Positions 1 to 10,733 of a stretch of DNA of 64,000 bases are shown here, piece after piece. The translations under genes and the position numbers were made by a program. The notes below the pieces were generated by a model. It did not search any database. It saw only the letters and a program-made list of their open reading frames with translations, and had not been told where the DNA came from. The stretch covers positions 61,700,639-61,764,638 of the forward strand of contig NC_089220.1 in assembly GCF_963924675.1 (NCBI RefSeq), given 5' to 3'. Position 1 is the first letter of the stretch. The number at the start of each line of letters is the position of its first letter. Origin of the DNA: Phocoena phocoena. Taxonomy: Eukaryota > Chordata > Mammalia > Artiodactyla > Phocoenidae.

Positions 1-559
1 TGGTTGCAGGAGCAGTAAAATGAGTAAAATCAAATCTACAAAAATCCTATTTTCACCTGAAATTTATAAATTTGACAAGTCCATTAAACCATAAACGCTT
101 ATGGTTGGAAAATTGATCTTTTCTAAGTAAGTAAAATAACTAGAGAGAAAGCAGTGACTTACTTTTCTTGAGGGCCAAACCAGTAAGACAAGTTTAGTTC
201 TCAGGAATATGAGGTCCTCTTAGGAAAGGAGAAGAATGATAGATGACAGCAAAGCACATACTTTCAATATTGATAGAATCCAAAGATTTCCATCAGAATT
301 TTAAACATATGCACAGACTCATTCCTTAGTTGGTTGTGAAATTAAAGATGCAGTTAAAACACTAAATATTTTATCGTATTACAAGAGAATGTTTGGAGCC
401 TTTTTGTTTTTCAACACGTACAGATGTGGGATGCCTGTCCTCAATTGCTGTGGTCATCCACAATTAAAGCGTGGTGCCGTGCTTGGGCTCAAGTGATCCA
501 TAAAGGGGGTGGGCTGTGGGGAGGCAGTGTCCCTGGGCCCCTGCCTCGGTGGCTCAGCC

Positions 560-790
560 TTCCATGACCGCCACTCTTTGTTGAGAATTGTTGGCAATGG
601 CAGCAGTTTGCAGCTTCAGATAAGAGCCGCTATTCTCAGGTAATGCCCTCGATCTGGGCCCCTGATGACAGACTGTGGAGTGCAAGTTTTTTCAGGTGTT
701 CTGTTTGCTCAGTAATCCTTCAGTGCCAATCTCCTGCAAAGAGTGAGCGGGACCCATCAGTAATGGACATCAGCCATTAAGCTCGTAATA
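560..790. promoter_or_regulatory. Candidate cis-regulatory element (SOX, GATA and homeodomain motifs)
   Basis: Within single-copy DNA, SOX-like cores (ctttgtt at 576-582, attgttgg from 587, caatgg at 595-600) lie close to a GATA site (agataag at 618-624). An inverted homeodomain-type pair follows: taatgg at 761-766 and ccatta at 774-779, seven bases apart. Such clustering is typical of developmental enhancers, but short motifs occur by chance and conservation could not be tested, so this is inference only. Confidence 0.22.
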
Positions 791-2035
791 TTTGTCATAT
801 ATCAGGTTTCTGCTTTGTTACTCTCAAGTGATGAATGGATGCTGTTATGCTTTAAGAAAATAGAGCAATGTTGTAAATATGTCCAAACTTATAAAAATGG
901 CTGCTCTATTTCTTCCATTTCTTGAGAAATAAAGGCTGAGTACCTCAGAACTGCTAGTCTTTTCCTTTCAAAGTACAGAGAGCAATGCACTTTAAGTTAG
1001 TGTTTGTAGTTACCTAGGGTCCACATCAAACAAATTACTCTCAGAGTGTCTGCACGGTGTTTCACCTTGATTTGATACAGCTACGTTTATGCGTTGTACA
1101 GCATTCTGATTAAAACAGGCATGCTTGCAAAGAACTAGTCAAAGAAACCATTTGTTCCTGCATGAAAAATCCCAAACAGGGAACTTAGGTGTTAAAAAGA
1201 GCATGAGGCCAAAGCAGTTCTCCGTCTTAGTTATTCCTCTGTTAGGCAGACATGTTTCTGCATCACAGAAAGAATAATTTTTTAAACCTTCTTGATATAT
1301 TTCAAGAAGAAAAACTTTCTAGAAAATGATATTTGTATTTAATATTGTATACAACATTTCCATCTGTCTTGTTAATATATGTATACAGCTATTTGGAATG
1401 ACGTGACTTCTGTTTAGTATGAAATGGGCTGTGTTTTCACTCTTTTCTAAATTAGTGTCAATTTCACCATTAATTTTTGAGATTCTTCAAGAAAGTTTGT
1501 CCTTTTTGAAAATATCCAGAAATTAAATTCTAGAACTGGCATGCTAAGTATGCTTTAAAAACCTTTGTGTTTTTATCTATCGTTTCTGTAAAGTTTTTGG
1601 AAAATGCCATTGGCAACTTTGTAAAGAAAAGGAAAGTTATTGGTGACAGTCCTGAGGTAATGCTATAATAAATGAGGACCCAGGCAGGATTAGAATCCAT
1701 GACTCTCTCCCACCCCACCATGGTATTCATGTCATCTCAGGCTATTCTCAGCAGAGTGTATTTGGAGGGCTATTTCCTCGACTCTGTTTTGCTGGCCACT
1801 CTCCTCCCCACTGCTTTTGCCAACTTACGCAAAACTCCTTCGCCTTACTGAGAGAAGGTGCCTGGAGTTTTATGTGTGAATCCCTCTCATCAGGGCCACT
1901 GAGTAAATGTTAAAGAACACTGCCCCAGCCGCAGCCCTGACATCTTTCATTATCAAGACTCTCCGTGTTGATTCTGCAACCCTCGAGCAAGAAAACTTAT
2001 AGAGGACAGTGGCTGCATGTGTTTATTTTATTACC

Positions 2036-2110
2036 ACAGGCTCATAATTGTCAGAGAGGTGAGGGGCCTCACCTCCGACAGCTGTAATTGCTGTGAGAGC
2101 CTGGGGGCCT
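2036..2110. promoter_or_regulatory. Candidate regulatory element with a CACCT palindrome
   Basis: A near-perfect 20-bp palindrome, gaggtgaggggcctcacctc at 2056-2075, gives two CACCT sites in opposite orientation. CACCT is the core bound by ZEB and SNAIL zinc-finger factors, which often use paired sites. It is followed by an E-box (cagctg, 2079-2084) and a homeodomain-like taatt (2085-2089). Whether this is functional is inference; no conservation test was possible. Confidence 0.25.
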
Positions 2111-2699
2111 CTCGCCCACGGCATGGCCCAGGGCGATATGCCGTACTCTTTCAAGGTTTCCCCACCCTACCCTCATTTTCATGACATTTTTTCCCTGCTT
2201 TTCTAGATGGCCCTTAAAAGGCATTTTAAAGTGCAGGGCCATCTAGTAGGATGAAGGGAGCAAAAATTGTACAGGACCTCTGTGGTCCAAGAGAATAGAA
2301 TTGGAGTCATCTCAGGACTCAGAGGAAGAACTTTGCACAGACGTTGCTGAAGGGATTAAACTGCCTAAGAATTTAGGCTCTGCCTGCAGAATGGTGTCTC
2401 TGGCAATTTAGACACAAATTAGGAATCTCCTGGAATTCATTTAGTGGCAATTCTCGTGATTACTTTTCAAATGGGTCTGTTCTAATCAGCCTGTTCTGAA
2501 TGGGCCTGTCCTAATTGCAGAAATACTGCAGAACGTCTCTTTTAATGAGTTATCTATAGAAAAGAAAAGCACCTCTGGGTTGCTCAGCATTTAGATTCAG
2601 GTATTCAAAACTAGGTATTTTTTACATGCCAGTAAGTATATCGATTATATTTGAAGAACAATATAGATGCTTGAAACGTGCCAAACAGCAGAGAACAGG

Positions 2700-2895
2700 A
2701 ATAATCTTTAACGAGCGTCTACTGTGGTGCTGGGTTCTTTATACACATTACAATATGTGATCTTTGAGGTAGATTTATTGTCCCCATTTTATAGGTGGAA
2801 ACCAAGGTGCCTGAGGTCCCACAGCTAATAAATAAATCCAGGCGCGTCTGATTCCAGAGCCCATGCTCTTGCCTGTACACCAGGGTGCCTCTCAA
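2700..2895 (-). mobile_element. MIR SINE fragment
   Basis: The block resembles the reverse complement of the mammal-wide tRNA-derived MIR: a shared 'ccccattttata' core, a 'cacagctaataa' segment, then 'gattccagagcccatgctctt', which is the reverse of the tRNA-like head. Divergence is high, as expected for a repeat older than the placental radiation. It is non-coding. Confidence 0.7.
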
Positions 2896-3615
2896 GGATC
2901 AAACCAATGGGCAGGGTCTTAAATGACTAGAAAACTCACATTTGTCCCCAAGATGAATGTTCTGTGATACCACATCTTTAGTTTCTATCAGAATTCTTCA
3001 CTTATCAAAGCAAAATTTCAGTATCTGTTTCCAGCTGTTCTCAGGTCACATAATAAGCACTTAATAAAGACTTGTAAGAGTCTCCCAATTTCACTGCGGT
3101 GGGACTTTGTAATATAAACATGCATTAAAGACATGAGAGTTCAAACATCCATTTTGCACAGGTGTTACCTGTGCATGTCTGTTCTTGCATCTTCATTATT
3201 CATCTTGCAGGGTGACTACATCTGGCCCCTTAAATGTACTTTCATCAAAAGAATGCTTTAATATGCGACCTGAGCGTGCAAAGACAACCAACTTCAAATT
3301 GAACTTAAATTATGCAGGATGCTGACACACTGATCTAAAGACATTGCTTTTCATATTGTAGTTTTAAACCACATAACAATGGTAATGCTAATAATAATTT
3401 GTATCCCAGTAGCACCTTCTGGTAAGAAGCTCAAATGGCTTTATGGTTATTGTCTCAGTAAACCTCTCACCATCCCTGGGGTGGATGAGGGAAAATGTAT
3501 ACATCTCCACTTTCCACATGGAGAAAGTCTAGCACAGCAAAGTTACTCTCTAGATGACAGGCAGAGGGACATGTCGGACTATTAACTGCGTGTTGATGAA
3601 TCCAACAGACATGTT
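2896..3615. other. Single-copy non-coding DNA
   Basis: No repeat, gene or clear motif cluster is seen. A short open frame from 3379 (68 codons) has no recognisable protein features and is treated as chance. Confidence 0.45.
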
Positions 3616-3664
3616 TTTGTTTGTTTGTTTGTTTGCAAGTTGATTTGGTTTGGTTTGGTTTGGT
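3616..3664. repeat. Compound simple repeat (TTTG)n then (TTTGG)n
   Basis: Four-base units of ttgt/tttg at 3616-3634 are followed, after ten bases of 'caagttga'-like sequence, by tttgg units at 3644-3664. This is a short compound microsatellite and a likely site of length variation. Confidence 0.85.
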
Positions 3665-4084
3665 GGTCAAATGGAATACATTTCACAGGCAAGAACAATG
3701 CAGCCCGAGATCATGTGGTTGGCTGTGCTCCATTCATGAGCACCCACCTTCATGCCAGAGAGGAATGGTCAGGTCTTAAATGACTTTCCCTGATCCATTC
3801 CTGTAAGAGGACTGACCACATATTCTTGAGTCAATTTTGCATCCCATGAGGGAACAGAAACTCATTGAGACACTGTGTTGGACCATCTTTCCCTGGCTAC
3901 CACCCTTTCTGAGAGCCGCTCAGGCCAAGGAATAGTAACGATAGAGGTCACTTCCAAAACATCCAAGAGTTCATTTTAGCTTTCTGTTCCAATGTCACAC
4001 CCCTTTGCTTCCGATATAAAACATCTTTTAAAAGCAAACTGCCAAACATAGATAGCATGGTAAGCGTATTCTGTATACTGGAAC
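3665..4084. other. Single-copy non-coding DNA
   Basis: Nothing recognisable was found in this interval. Confidence 0.4.
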
Positions 4085-4170
4085 TCTGTTTTCTTATCTG
4101 TAAAATGGGAATGGAGATAGCCAGCTCTTAGGGTAAGATAGCAAGTGACACCTGTAAGTACTCAGTGATG
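4085..4170 (+). mobile_element. MIR core fragment
   Basis: A short match to the MIR core: 'ttttcttatctgtaaaatggg' type sequence (cut here to the recognisable part) followed by 'gtaagtactcagtgatg'. Only the central region survives, and the tRNA-like head is absent. Confidence 0.5.
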
Positions 4171-5375
4171 TTTCCATCCCCACCTCTCTTCTGCTCTTGT
4201 GCAGGAGAGAGACACAGAGCTGAACTCATACAGTTCAGCCCCTTATTCTGCTACTCTTGCTCTTGTCTCCAGATGTTGTCTGGCTGGCCTTAGCTTATAG
4301 GTCTGTTTCCAAAACGAAGGGATGTGCTCCTATCTGGGGACACCTGAGGTTACTAACCCAGTCTAGCTCACTCAAACCCTGAAAGAGATTATGGTTGGCC
4401 CTAAAGCTGACTGGGGAGGGTGAGGTTAGTTCTAGGAAAGACAGCTTTCTTCTTAGGGGAGGTCCCAGACCTCTCTCACATAGAACTATTGCCACCGATG
4501 AGCTAACTCTTAAGAACTCTCCAACCCAGACAATAGGAAAAACCAGGGCCAATGTTCTGGTGGCACGTGGATCGTGGATCGTCCAGACTGCCTGAAAGTA
4601 ATACGTTTCTATTGGGAACTATTGACTTCCTTGCATAACAAGCCTAATTTAAAACACTATCTCTTGTGCTAATAGTTGTGGAGATCAAATCTGTCTCCTG
4701 AATTCTGTGCTGGAAAATGCCCCACAGCTTGACTTAAACATTCAAATCTGTCATTAAGAGCACATCTGTGGTGCCTGGGCTCCTCTGCTAAGGACTAGTA
4801 ACTTTCATCAACAAAGTATCTGGCAACCTAAGTGATCATTTTGGGTGGTGCAGGGAGACTTTCCACCAAAAAACGGTGAAAAGAAGGTCTAAGCCCTTAA
4901 ACTTTCTTTCATATTTTGAGTTTAAAAAGTTTTTTTTAATTTACTCATCCCAGGAGCACAATACAGGTTTGGGCAGTGTGCCTCACTGACGGGTGAATGC
5001 TCTCGGGGTGGGAGGTGGAGAGCAGAACCCAGGAGGTAGTTCCTGCTTTGTGTTAATTCCTCCCTCAGTCTGGGACTAGTTCTGTGCTCCCTTGAGCCTC
5101 CATTCTGATGGTAAGGCTGCACCCGCCCCTCCAGCCATGCTTTGTATGTGTCTTTATTGAATCTGGTCTTCTCTGAACAATTAGAACTCATTATTTCACA
5201 GCCATGGTGAATTGATATCCCCACCCACCTCCTGCCCCCAATTTAAGTTCATGCTCAATTTAACTTAAAATGATTGAGTGCAATGGAGAATGATTTAGAC
5301 ACTGAGATAGTTTGCATCATCCTAGAGTCAATAAAGTTACCTAATCACTTAATTTCTACTTTTAACTGTTATCAA

Positions 5376-5376
<1 letters not shown>
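4171..5376. other. Single-copy non-coding DNA
   Basis: No recognisable repeat or gene. Open frames on the minus strand at 4295-4552 and 4922-5224 lack any family signature, cross no obvious splice sites and are regarded as chance. Confidence 0.4.

Positions 5377-5428
<52 letters not shown>
5377..5428. repeat. (CA)n microsatellite, about 26 uninterrupted units
   Basis: An uninterrupted run of the dinucleotide ca spans the interval. Its length and purity make it a likely polymorphic marker. Confidence 0.97.
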
Positions 5429-5429
<1 letters not shown>

Positions 5430-5985
5430 CTTGGCCCTGGAGGGCAGTTTTGATGTGTGTGGGGAAACCAGATGAGCAGTGCTACTGCTTAAACACACTT
5501 TTGTGCCTATACAAAGGCTTGTGACAAGTGACTGTCTGCTGTGAGAGCATCTTTAGATGATGCCAAGATCAGAAACCCTCGGAGCTCTGCAAAGCCAATA
5601 GAAATGCCAGTGGGCATTATTAATGCTGCTGTTGTTGAGAATGCTTTAGGGAGCAGAATGAAAACATGACTAATGATGAGATGCCGTTGCATTAAAAGCA
5701 CATTCCATACAGGACCATGTGCTAAAAAGAGATGGTTCTCTGAGATGTTTTCAATGTGGGCATTTTGATGTACATCCTGGAAACATTACCCATGTATTTA
5801 TTTCACTTAATAAAATTTGGTAGAACTGACTGCGAGTTTTCTGGGAAGCCTGTTGGATCCATACATTGGTTTCTGGTTTAGACTCTAAGTTGGTAAAGGG
5901 AACAACTGTGCTGGTTTTAGTTTGGTGCACCCACGCTATCCTGGGAGGAAGATATCACCGATGGTTTTGCCCCCTGCTCCACTGG
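5429..5985. other. Single-copy non-coding DNA
   Basis: No repeat or gene recognised. Confidence 0.4.
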
Positions 5986-6480
5986 TCCTCTCATCTTCCA
6001 GTCTCTTTCCAACTCTAGATTCCTTAATCCATCCCTTGCCAAATCCTGGCTGTGCTTCTGAAATGATTCCTCTCTGCGTCTCCATTCCCACTGTTACCAT
6101 TGTAGCCACTTTTGCCAGCCTTTCTGCTTCCTGTCCCCCTCGCTCTTCTCTTCTGTGTCCACTTTCTGAACATCACTAGCATCGCGTTTCCTCTGCTCGG
6201 AAATTTATACAGGCCCCTCATTGCCTTCTCTGCGCCAAGTCAGATTTGATGCTACCTTATCCTCTAACGTCCTTTGCTCTGCTCAAGCTTGCTCTAACGT
6301 CTCCTCAAGTGGGTCACCTTGATGTCCTCCACATCATGCCTTTATTCATGCCTTTCCCCCTGCCTTGAATACCCTTTTCCCTCTGCTTACTCAATCCTAA
6401 CCATACCTGAAAATCTAGATCAAGCCCCACCTTAACTGAGCCTTGCCAAATGACTTCTTCCCTCACTAACCTTCATACAC
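5986..6480 (+). mobile_element. Ancient LINE fragment, L2/CR1-like
   Basis: A pyrimidine-rich stretch with phrases such as 'cttgaatacccttttccc', 'ctagatcaagccccacct' and 'ccttgccaaatgacttcttccc' has the layout of the 3' coding end of old CR1-clade LINEs (peptide-like 'caagccccaccttaactgagcc'). Divergence is heavy and the exact family (L2, L3 or another CR1 relative) is uncertain. It has no usable open frame. Confidence 0.45.
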
Positions 6481-6571
6481 AAAGTAGCTTTTCAGTTACA
6501 TTCACCGGGGTTGAGAGCGGGAAGTGGAGTGCACACGTGCTGACTGACCAGCCTGGCGATCAATGTTCACT

Positions 6572-6750
6572 GAGCAGGGATTTTTTAACCTAGGGTTCAT
6601 AGACCTCAACAGGTGTGATGCTGTCAGCCAATTTTTGTGTGTACACATGTTTTTCTGGGGAGAGTCCATTGTCTTCATTTCTCAAGGAAGAATCTCAAAA
6701 TAGTCCTTATAGGATGGAAAAAAAATAATGTTAGAAGCACTGCTGCTGTT
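6572..6750 (+). mobile_element. hAT-Charlie type non-autonomous DNA transposon remnant
   Basis: The segment begins 'gcagggattttttaacctag', contains 'ttttctggggagagtccatt' and 'tctcaaaatagtccttat', and ends near 'gttagaagcactgctg'. This is the arrangement of a small Charlie-related element whose ends are inverted copies of a cagngnttctcaa-type terminus. No transposase is present. The family assignment is from memory. Confidence 0.55.
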
Positions 6751-6945
6751 AGGAGGTATGAAGGAAATGGTTGGGTGCAGCCACTGCCCTCGGTGCTGTT
6801 GGAGTCTTAATGAAAGCTAAACATAACCCCACGTGGAACAGTTGAATAGAGTTATAATTTAGTGCTTGACTGGGTGGAACTAAAGGCAGAGCTACATTTT
6901 GGAGGCTTTTGCAGTGACTCAGGAGAGAGGTCATGTGGGCCGCAG

Positions 6946-7262
6946 TGGATGTGGGTGCTGGGAGAGCGGAGGAGAGGGACCTGATGAAGGAACATCAGGA
7001 AGGAAGAAATTATGGGGCTTGTAGGGGGACAATTAACAGGGGTGAAGTGAGAAAAGACAAAAATGAATCAGCTTTGTGATCCCAACGGCCTCTACTGGGG
7101 CAATAAAGAGAGATATGGTGTCATTAAAGAGCAAAGAAAACTTTTGGGAGAGAGCGCTGTTAGATTGAGCTGGGAGGAAAGGAGACATTAAAAGTGGACA
7201 TGTCCTCTGGGTCATGAGAAGCACAGAACAGGAAATTAAGGGAGAGATTTGGGCATTGCCCA
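6946..7262 (-). mobile_element. L2-like LINE fragment
   Basis: A purine-rich block with 'gaaagggag'-style runs and 'cattaaaagtggacatgtcc' resembles the reverse strand of the L2 reverse-transcriptase coding end. It is strongly diverged, and the boundaries and even the family are tentative. Confidence 0.35.
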
Positions 7263-7515
7263 TATCGTCTTGCTCAGGTGGTTTAGGTATGCCCTAAAGC
7301 TAATTTTTTAAGGTCTTGATGAACAGACTCTTTTACTTTTCTTGTTCCTTAGCGTTGGACTCAGGGAATCCAAATCATGGCTGTACGACTGTGTGCGATC
7401 AAAAGTATGTTATTCTCTCTAAGGCTCCGTTTCTCTCTCTGAAGGGTGGGGTACCTATCTTATCAGGTGACTGTAAACATCAGATTGAACAGTATGTGTG
7501 TGTTTGTCTGCTTGA

Positions 7516-8336
7516 GTTGCCAAACAAAATACACAGATTGGGTGGCGGAAATTGTTACCGAGTCTAAGCTCATACTGCTCGCTGCACGACAGGCCGATAA
7601 TCGAGAGACAGATTGTTGGGGCCAGGAATAGTGACTTTATTCAGAAAGCCAGCTAACCTGGAAAATGGTGGGCTCGTGCCCTAAAGAACCATCTTGCCTG
7701 AGTTAGAATTCAGGCTCCTTTTATACTAAAAGGGGAGGGCGTAAAGTCAAACACTTCCTGGTTCCCATCAGCCTCTGGAGGGGATGTGTTAATTTCTTCC
7801 TCCCTGCAGTCATTCACAGGTGGGCCTGGTCAGGATGTTTCCTGTGACCTAAACAAAGGTATTTTAGCTTAATGCTCATTACCTGGGAAGCAGGGCTCCC
7901 AGAGATGGGCCATTATGTATAATTTAAGCTTATAGGCAACATCCCTTTAGTGATTAACTTGTAATAGAATACAAAGGTTCTTCCCTATTACAAAACAACT
8001 GAAGTTAATTTTCTTGCATTTCTAGAATCTGGAAGTCCAAGATCGAGGTGCCAGTATGGTTGGTTTCTTGTGAGAGCTCTCTTCCTGGTTTGCAGATAGC
8101 TACCTTCTCTCTGTGTGCTCACATGGCCTTTCCTCTGTGCACAGGCAGACAAAGAGCTCCCTGGTCTTTCCTCCTCTTAAAAGGACACTAATCCCATCAG
8201 ATTAGGTCCCACCCTTATGATTTCATTAACCTTAATTACTTACCTAAAGGCCCTGTCTTCAAATATCGTCACATTGGGGGCTAGAGCTTCAACATATGGA
8301 TATGGGGGGGGCATAAACATTCAGTCCATAACAGTA
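7516..8336 (-). mobile_element. MLT1-type MaLR solo LTR, split by a younger LTR
   Basis: Left part (7516-7552): 'aacaaaatacacagattggg' followed by tggc. Right part (7993-8336): 'ctagaatctggaagtccaag', 'cacatggcctttcctctgtg', 'aaaggacactaatcccatca', ending 'cattcagtccataaca'. Together they read as the reverse complement of an ERVL-MaLR MLT1 LTR. The two halves are contiguous in the consensus except for the inserted LTR at 7553-7992. No internal retroviral sequence remains, so it is a solo LTR. Confidence 0.75.
7553..7992 (-). mobile_element. Solo retroviral LTR, gammaretrovirus-like (ERV1)
   Basis: The 440-bp block starts with tg and ends with ca on the plus strand. On the minus strand it carries a TATA box (tataaaag at 7725-7718) and, about 80 bases downstream, a polyadenylation signal (aataaa at 7641-7636), the U3-R spacing of a retroviral LTR. 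It interrupts an MLT1 LTR and is therefore younger. A clear target duplication was not found, so the ends may be off by a few bases. No viral genes are present. Confidence 0.62.
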
Positions 8337-8394
8337 TGTAAAAAGCTTAGCTCAGTTCCTGGCACAAAGTGCTCAAAATATGGTACATCCCTCA

Positions 8395-9212
8395 CTGCCC
8401 CCATTCATCCATTCAACAGTGTTTTAATGAGAGTCATCTATGTGTCTGCTACTATGTTAAATGCTGAGATAAAAATGTAAATCTGACAGTGTTCACCTCT
8501 AGATCATTCCCAGTCTAATCAGAGAAATGATATATAACTTAATGATGTGTGTTATGATAGCTGTGTCCACAGGAAAGTTGGGTGAACTATGAAGGAGTAG
8601 ATTACACCTGAGCTGAGTCTTGACCAAATGGTTGAAATAGCCAGGTGAGAAGAGTGTTCTAGGCAGAGAGAAGACCACGTGCAAAGGCATGACATATGAG
8701 AATACATGGCATGTTCCGGGACAGTAAGTGATATGGTGTATCCAGAGTACAGGCTGTATGCAGAGGCAAGCAAAGCTGGGGAGGGAGGCAGGGGCAGATG
8801 ATGAAATAGCTCACACTCTAATCCTGAAAGTCCTGGGGAGCCGCTGAGGGATTTAAGGCAGGAGAGTGACACATTCAGATTTATGTTCAAACCCTACTTC
8901 TTGGATTCAAATCCTGGCTCCATCACTCACTATCTGTGGGACTCACGAAAGTTACTTAATCTCTTTGTGTCTCATTTTCCCATCTGTTAAATGGAGAAAA
9001 TAGATAATAATAATACCTACCTTCAGAGGGTTGCTGTGATGTGATTAAATTGTTCGTTATGTGTAAGGCACTCAGTGTCTGATACATTTGATATGTTCCA
9101 TAAGATTATCTATTATTACTATTTTTAAAAGATCACTCTGGCAACAATAGGAAGGATTCAAAGTGGGAAGAGACTCACAGGGACAGCTCCTTTCAGAAGC
9201 AATTGCAATCAT
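8395..9212 (-). mobile_element. L2 LINE fragment, interrupted by MIR
   Basis: At the left edge, 'cattcatccattcaacag' is the reverse of the L2 tail. Onward, 'gttctaggcagagagaag', 'gtgcaaaggcatgacat' and 'ggagagtgacacattcag' follow the reverse strand of the L2 RT/3' coding region. After the MIR at 8888-9125, 'aaaagatcactctggcaac' continues the same alignment. This continuity shows that the MIR inserted into the L2. Confidence 0.72.
8888..9125 (+). mobile_element. MIR SINE, nearly full length
   Basis: It contains tRNA-derived 'ggattcaaatcctggctcc', then 'ttacttaatctctttgtg', 'cccatctgttaaatggag', 'aataataatacctacc', and the 3' 'aaggcactcagtgtctgat'. This is close to the complete MIR order. It is inserted within an L2 in the opposite orientation. 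Confidence 0.85.
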
Positions 9213-9665
9213 TCAGATGAGAGACTGTGGCCTTTCCCCGCTCACTATTCTCCAGACGCTGTGGCCTCCTTCCTCTTCTCAACCCCACCAAGCTCATTCA
9301 TACCTTATTCCTTTGTACTTGAAGTTCCTTCTACCCAGAATGTTCCTTCTCCCAGCTCTTTGCAAGGCTGGCCTCTCATCACTCAGCATTCAGCTCAAAA
9401 GTAGAGAGAGATACTTTCAGAGAGATACTCCCTGACCACCCTAGCTAAAATACCCCCCTTCCTGGTCATTCTCTAATATATCAGTCTGGTTTTTTTTATC
9501 CTTTATAGAAGTCATTACTATCTGAAATGTTCCTTTGTATTTATTTGTTCATTTTCTTTTCCTTCCACTAGTATGTAAGTTACCTTGTCTGTCTGGTGCC
9601 AGAACAGGCCTGTTCATGGTAATGCTCAGTAAGTGTTTCTGGAGTGAATGAATTAGTGAATGAAC
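9213..9665 (+). mobile_element. L2 LINE 3' end
   Basis: It reads through the L2 C-terminal coding region and 3' UTR: 'cattcagctcaaaagt', 'actccctgaccaccctagc', 'agaagtcattactatctgaa', 'tttatttgttcattttc', and the tail 'gtgaatgaattagtgaatgaa'. It abuts an L2 on the opposite strand, giving a head-to-head pair. Confidence 0.85.
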
Positions 9666-9689
9666 TTGAGCTAAGGAGATGGACAGGGG

Positions 9690-9815
9690 AAGGAGCTAAT
9701 CTGTGTTGAGTAATCACTTGTACTACATACTTTTCATGTCTTGGATGCAGCCCTACAAGTTGGTGGCCTCGTCATAATATAAAGGAGGAAACTGAAGCTC
9801 AGAGAGATTTGTGCA
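9690..9815 (-). mobile_element. MIR fragment
   Basis: A reverse-strand MIR core with 'gtgttgagtaatcacttgta' and 'aaggaggaaactgaagctc' followed by 'agagagatttgtgcat'. It is truncated at both ends. Confidence 0.6.
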
Positions 9816-10277
9816 TATGAATCTTTCTGCACACCATCCTCTTCTGACCATAGAAAGATTAAATGTGAAGTATGTGTAGGAGATGGAGCCAGAATGCTCT
9901 GGAGAGTGAGAAGAGGGCCAAGGAAGAAGCTGAAATTTAAGACAAAAAACAAGTGCACTGAAGGGACCTTGAAGGAAAAACCAAAAAGTAGGAAGTACTC
10001 CAGGGGTAGGAGGTATCATGGAAGGCTTGGGAGAAGTGAGTTGTGAAGAATGAAGGAGAGGACCACAAACAGTATGGGATGTGCCGGAGAGCTCAGTGAG
10101 GGAAGGACTGGGAGTTCCTATTAGATGCGGGTGGTGGAAGATAATGCCTTTGGGGAGCACACTTCCTGTGTCACAGGCAGGGTAAGAGACAGAGTATAAT
10201 AAGTATAGACTCTTCTCTTAGAAGGGAATAAAGATAATGAAATCATTGATAAGTAGCAGGGCTTGTAGAATGGAGGA
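9816..10277. other. Unclassified, probably old repeat, purine-rich
   Basis: This purine-rich plus strand (gaaggaga, ggaagg runs) looks like reverse-strand L2 or another old LINE, but no diagnostic phrase was found. The minus-strand open frame at 9753-10160 (135 codons) follows the low-complexity bias and shows no domain. Confidence 0.3.
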
Positions 10278-10733
10278 TATATTTGTTTCCTAGGGCTGCT
10301 GTAAAAATTACCATAAGCTGCCTGCATGGCTTAAAACAACAGACATTTATTCTCTCACACTCTGGGAGCCAGAAGGCCCAAATCAAGGTATCTGCAGAGT
10401 CGGTTCCTTCTGGAGGCTCTGTGGGAGAATCCATTCTGTTCCGCTCCCATGGCTACTGGCAGCTGCCGGCAGTCCTTGGCTTGTGGCTGCATAAGTCCAC
10501 TCTCTGCTTCCTCTTCACATGGCTTTCTCCTCTGTGCGTCTTCTCCTCTTCTGTCTTTTCTAAGAACATCCATCATTGGATTTAGGACCCACTCTAACCC
10601 AGGATGATGTCATCTCAAGATCCTTAAGTTAAGTGTATCTGCAAAGACCCTATTTCCAAATAAGGTCACATTCACAGGTACTGGGAATTAAGATTTGGAC
10701 ATACCTCTTGGGACCACTATTCAATCCACTACA
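10278..10733 (-). mobile_element. MLT1-like MaLR solo LTR
   Basis: It reads as the reverse complement of an ERVL-MaLR LTR: 'tttgtttcctagggctgctg', 'cttaaaacaacagacattta', 'cttctggaggctctgtggga', 'cttcacatggctttctcct', 'ccaaataaggtcacattcac', ending 'attcaatccactaca'. Flanking five-mers gagga (10273-10277) and gaggt (10734-10738) fit a decayed 5-bp target duplication. No internal region is present. Confidence 0.78.

Larger units (their letters stand above)
1..2699. other. Single-copy non-coding DNA
   Basis: No repeat family or open frame of note is recognisable here. The composition is ordinary mixed mammalian DNA with a somewhat GC-richer part at about 470-700 and 2030-2150. Two motif clusters inside it are listed separately as candidate regulatory elements. 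The interval could be intergenic or intronic; nothing distinguishes the two. Confidence 0.5.
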
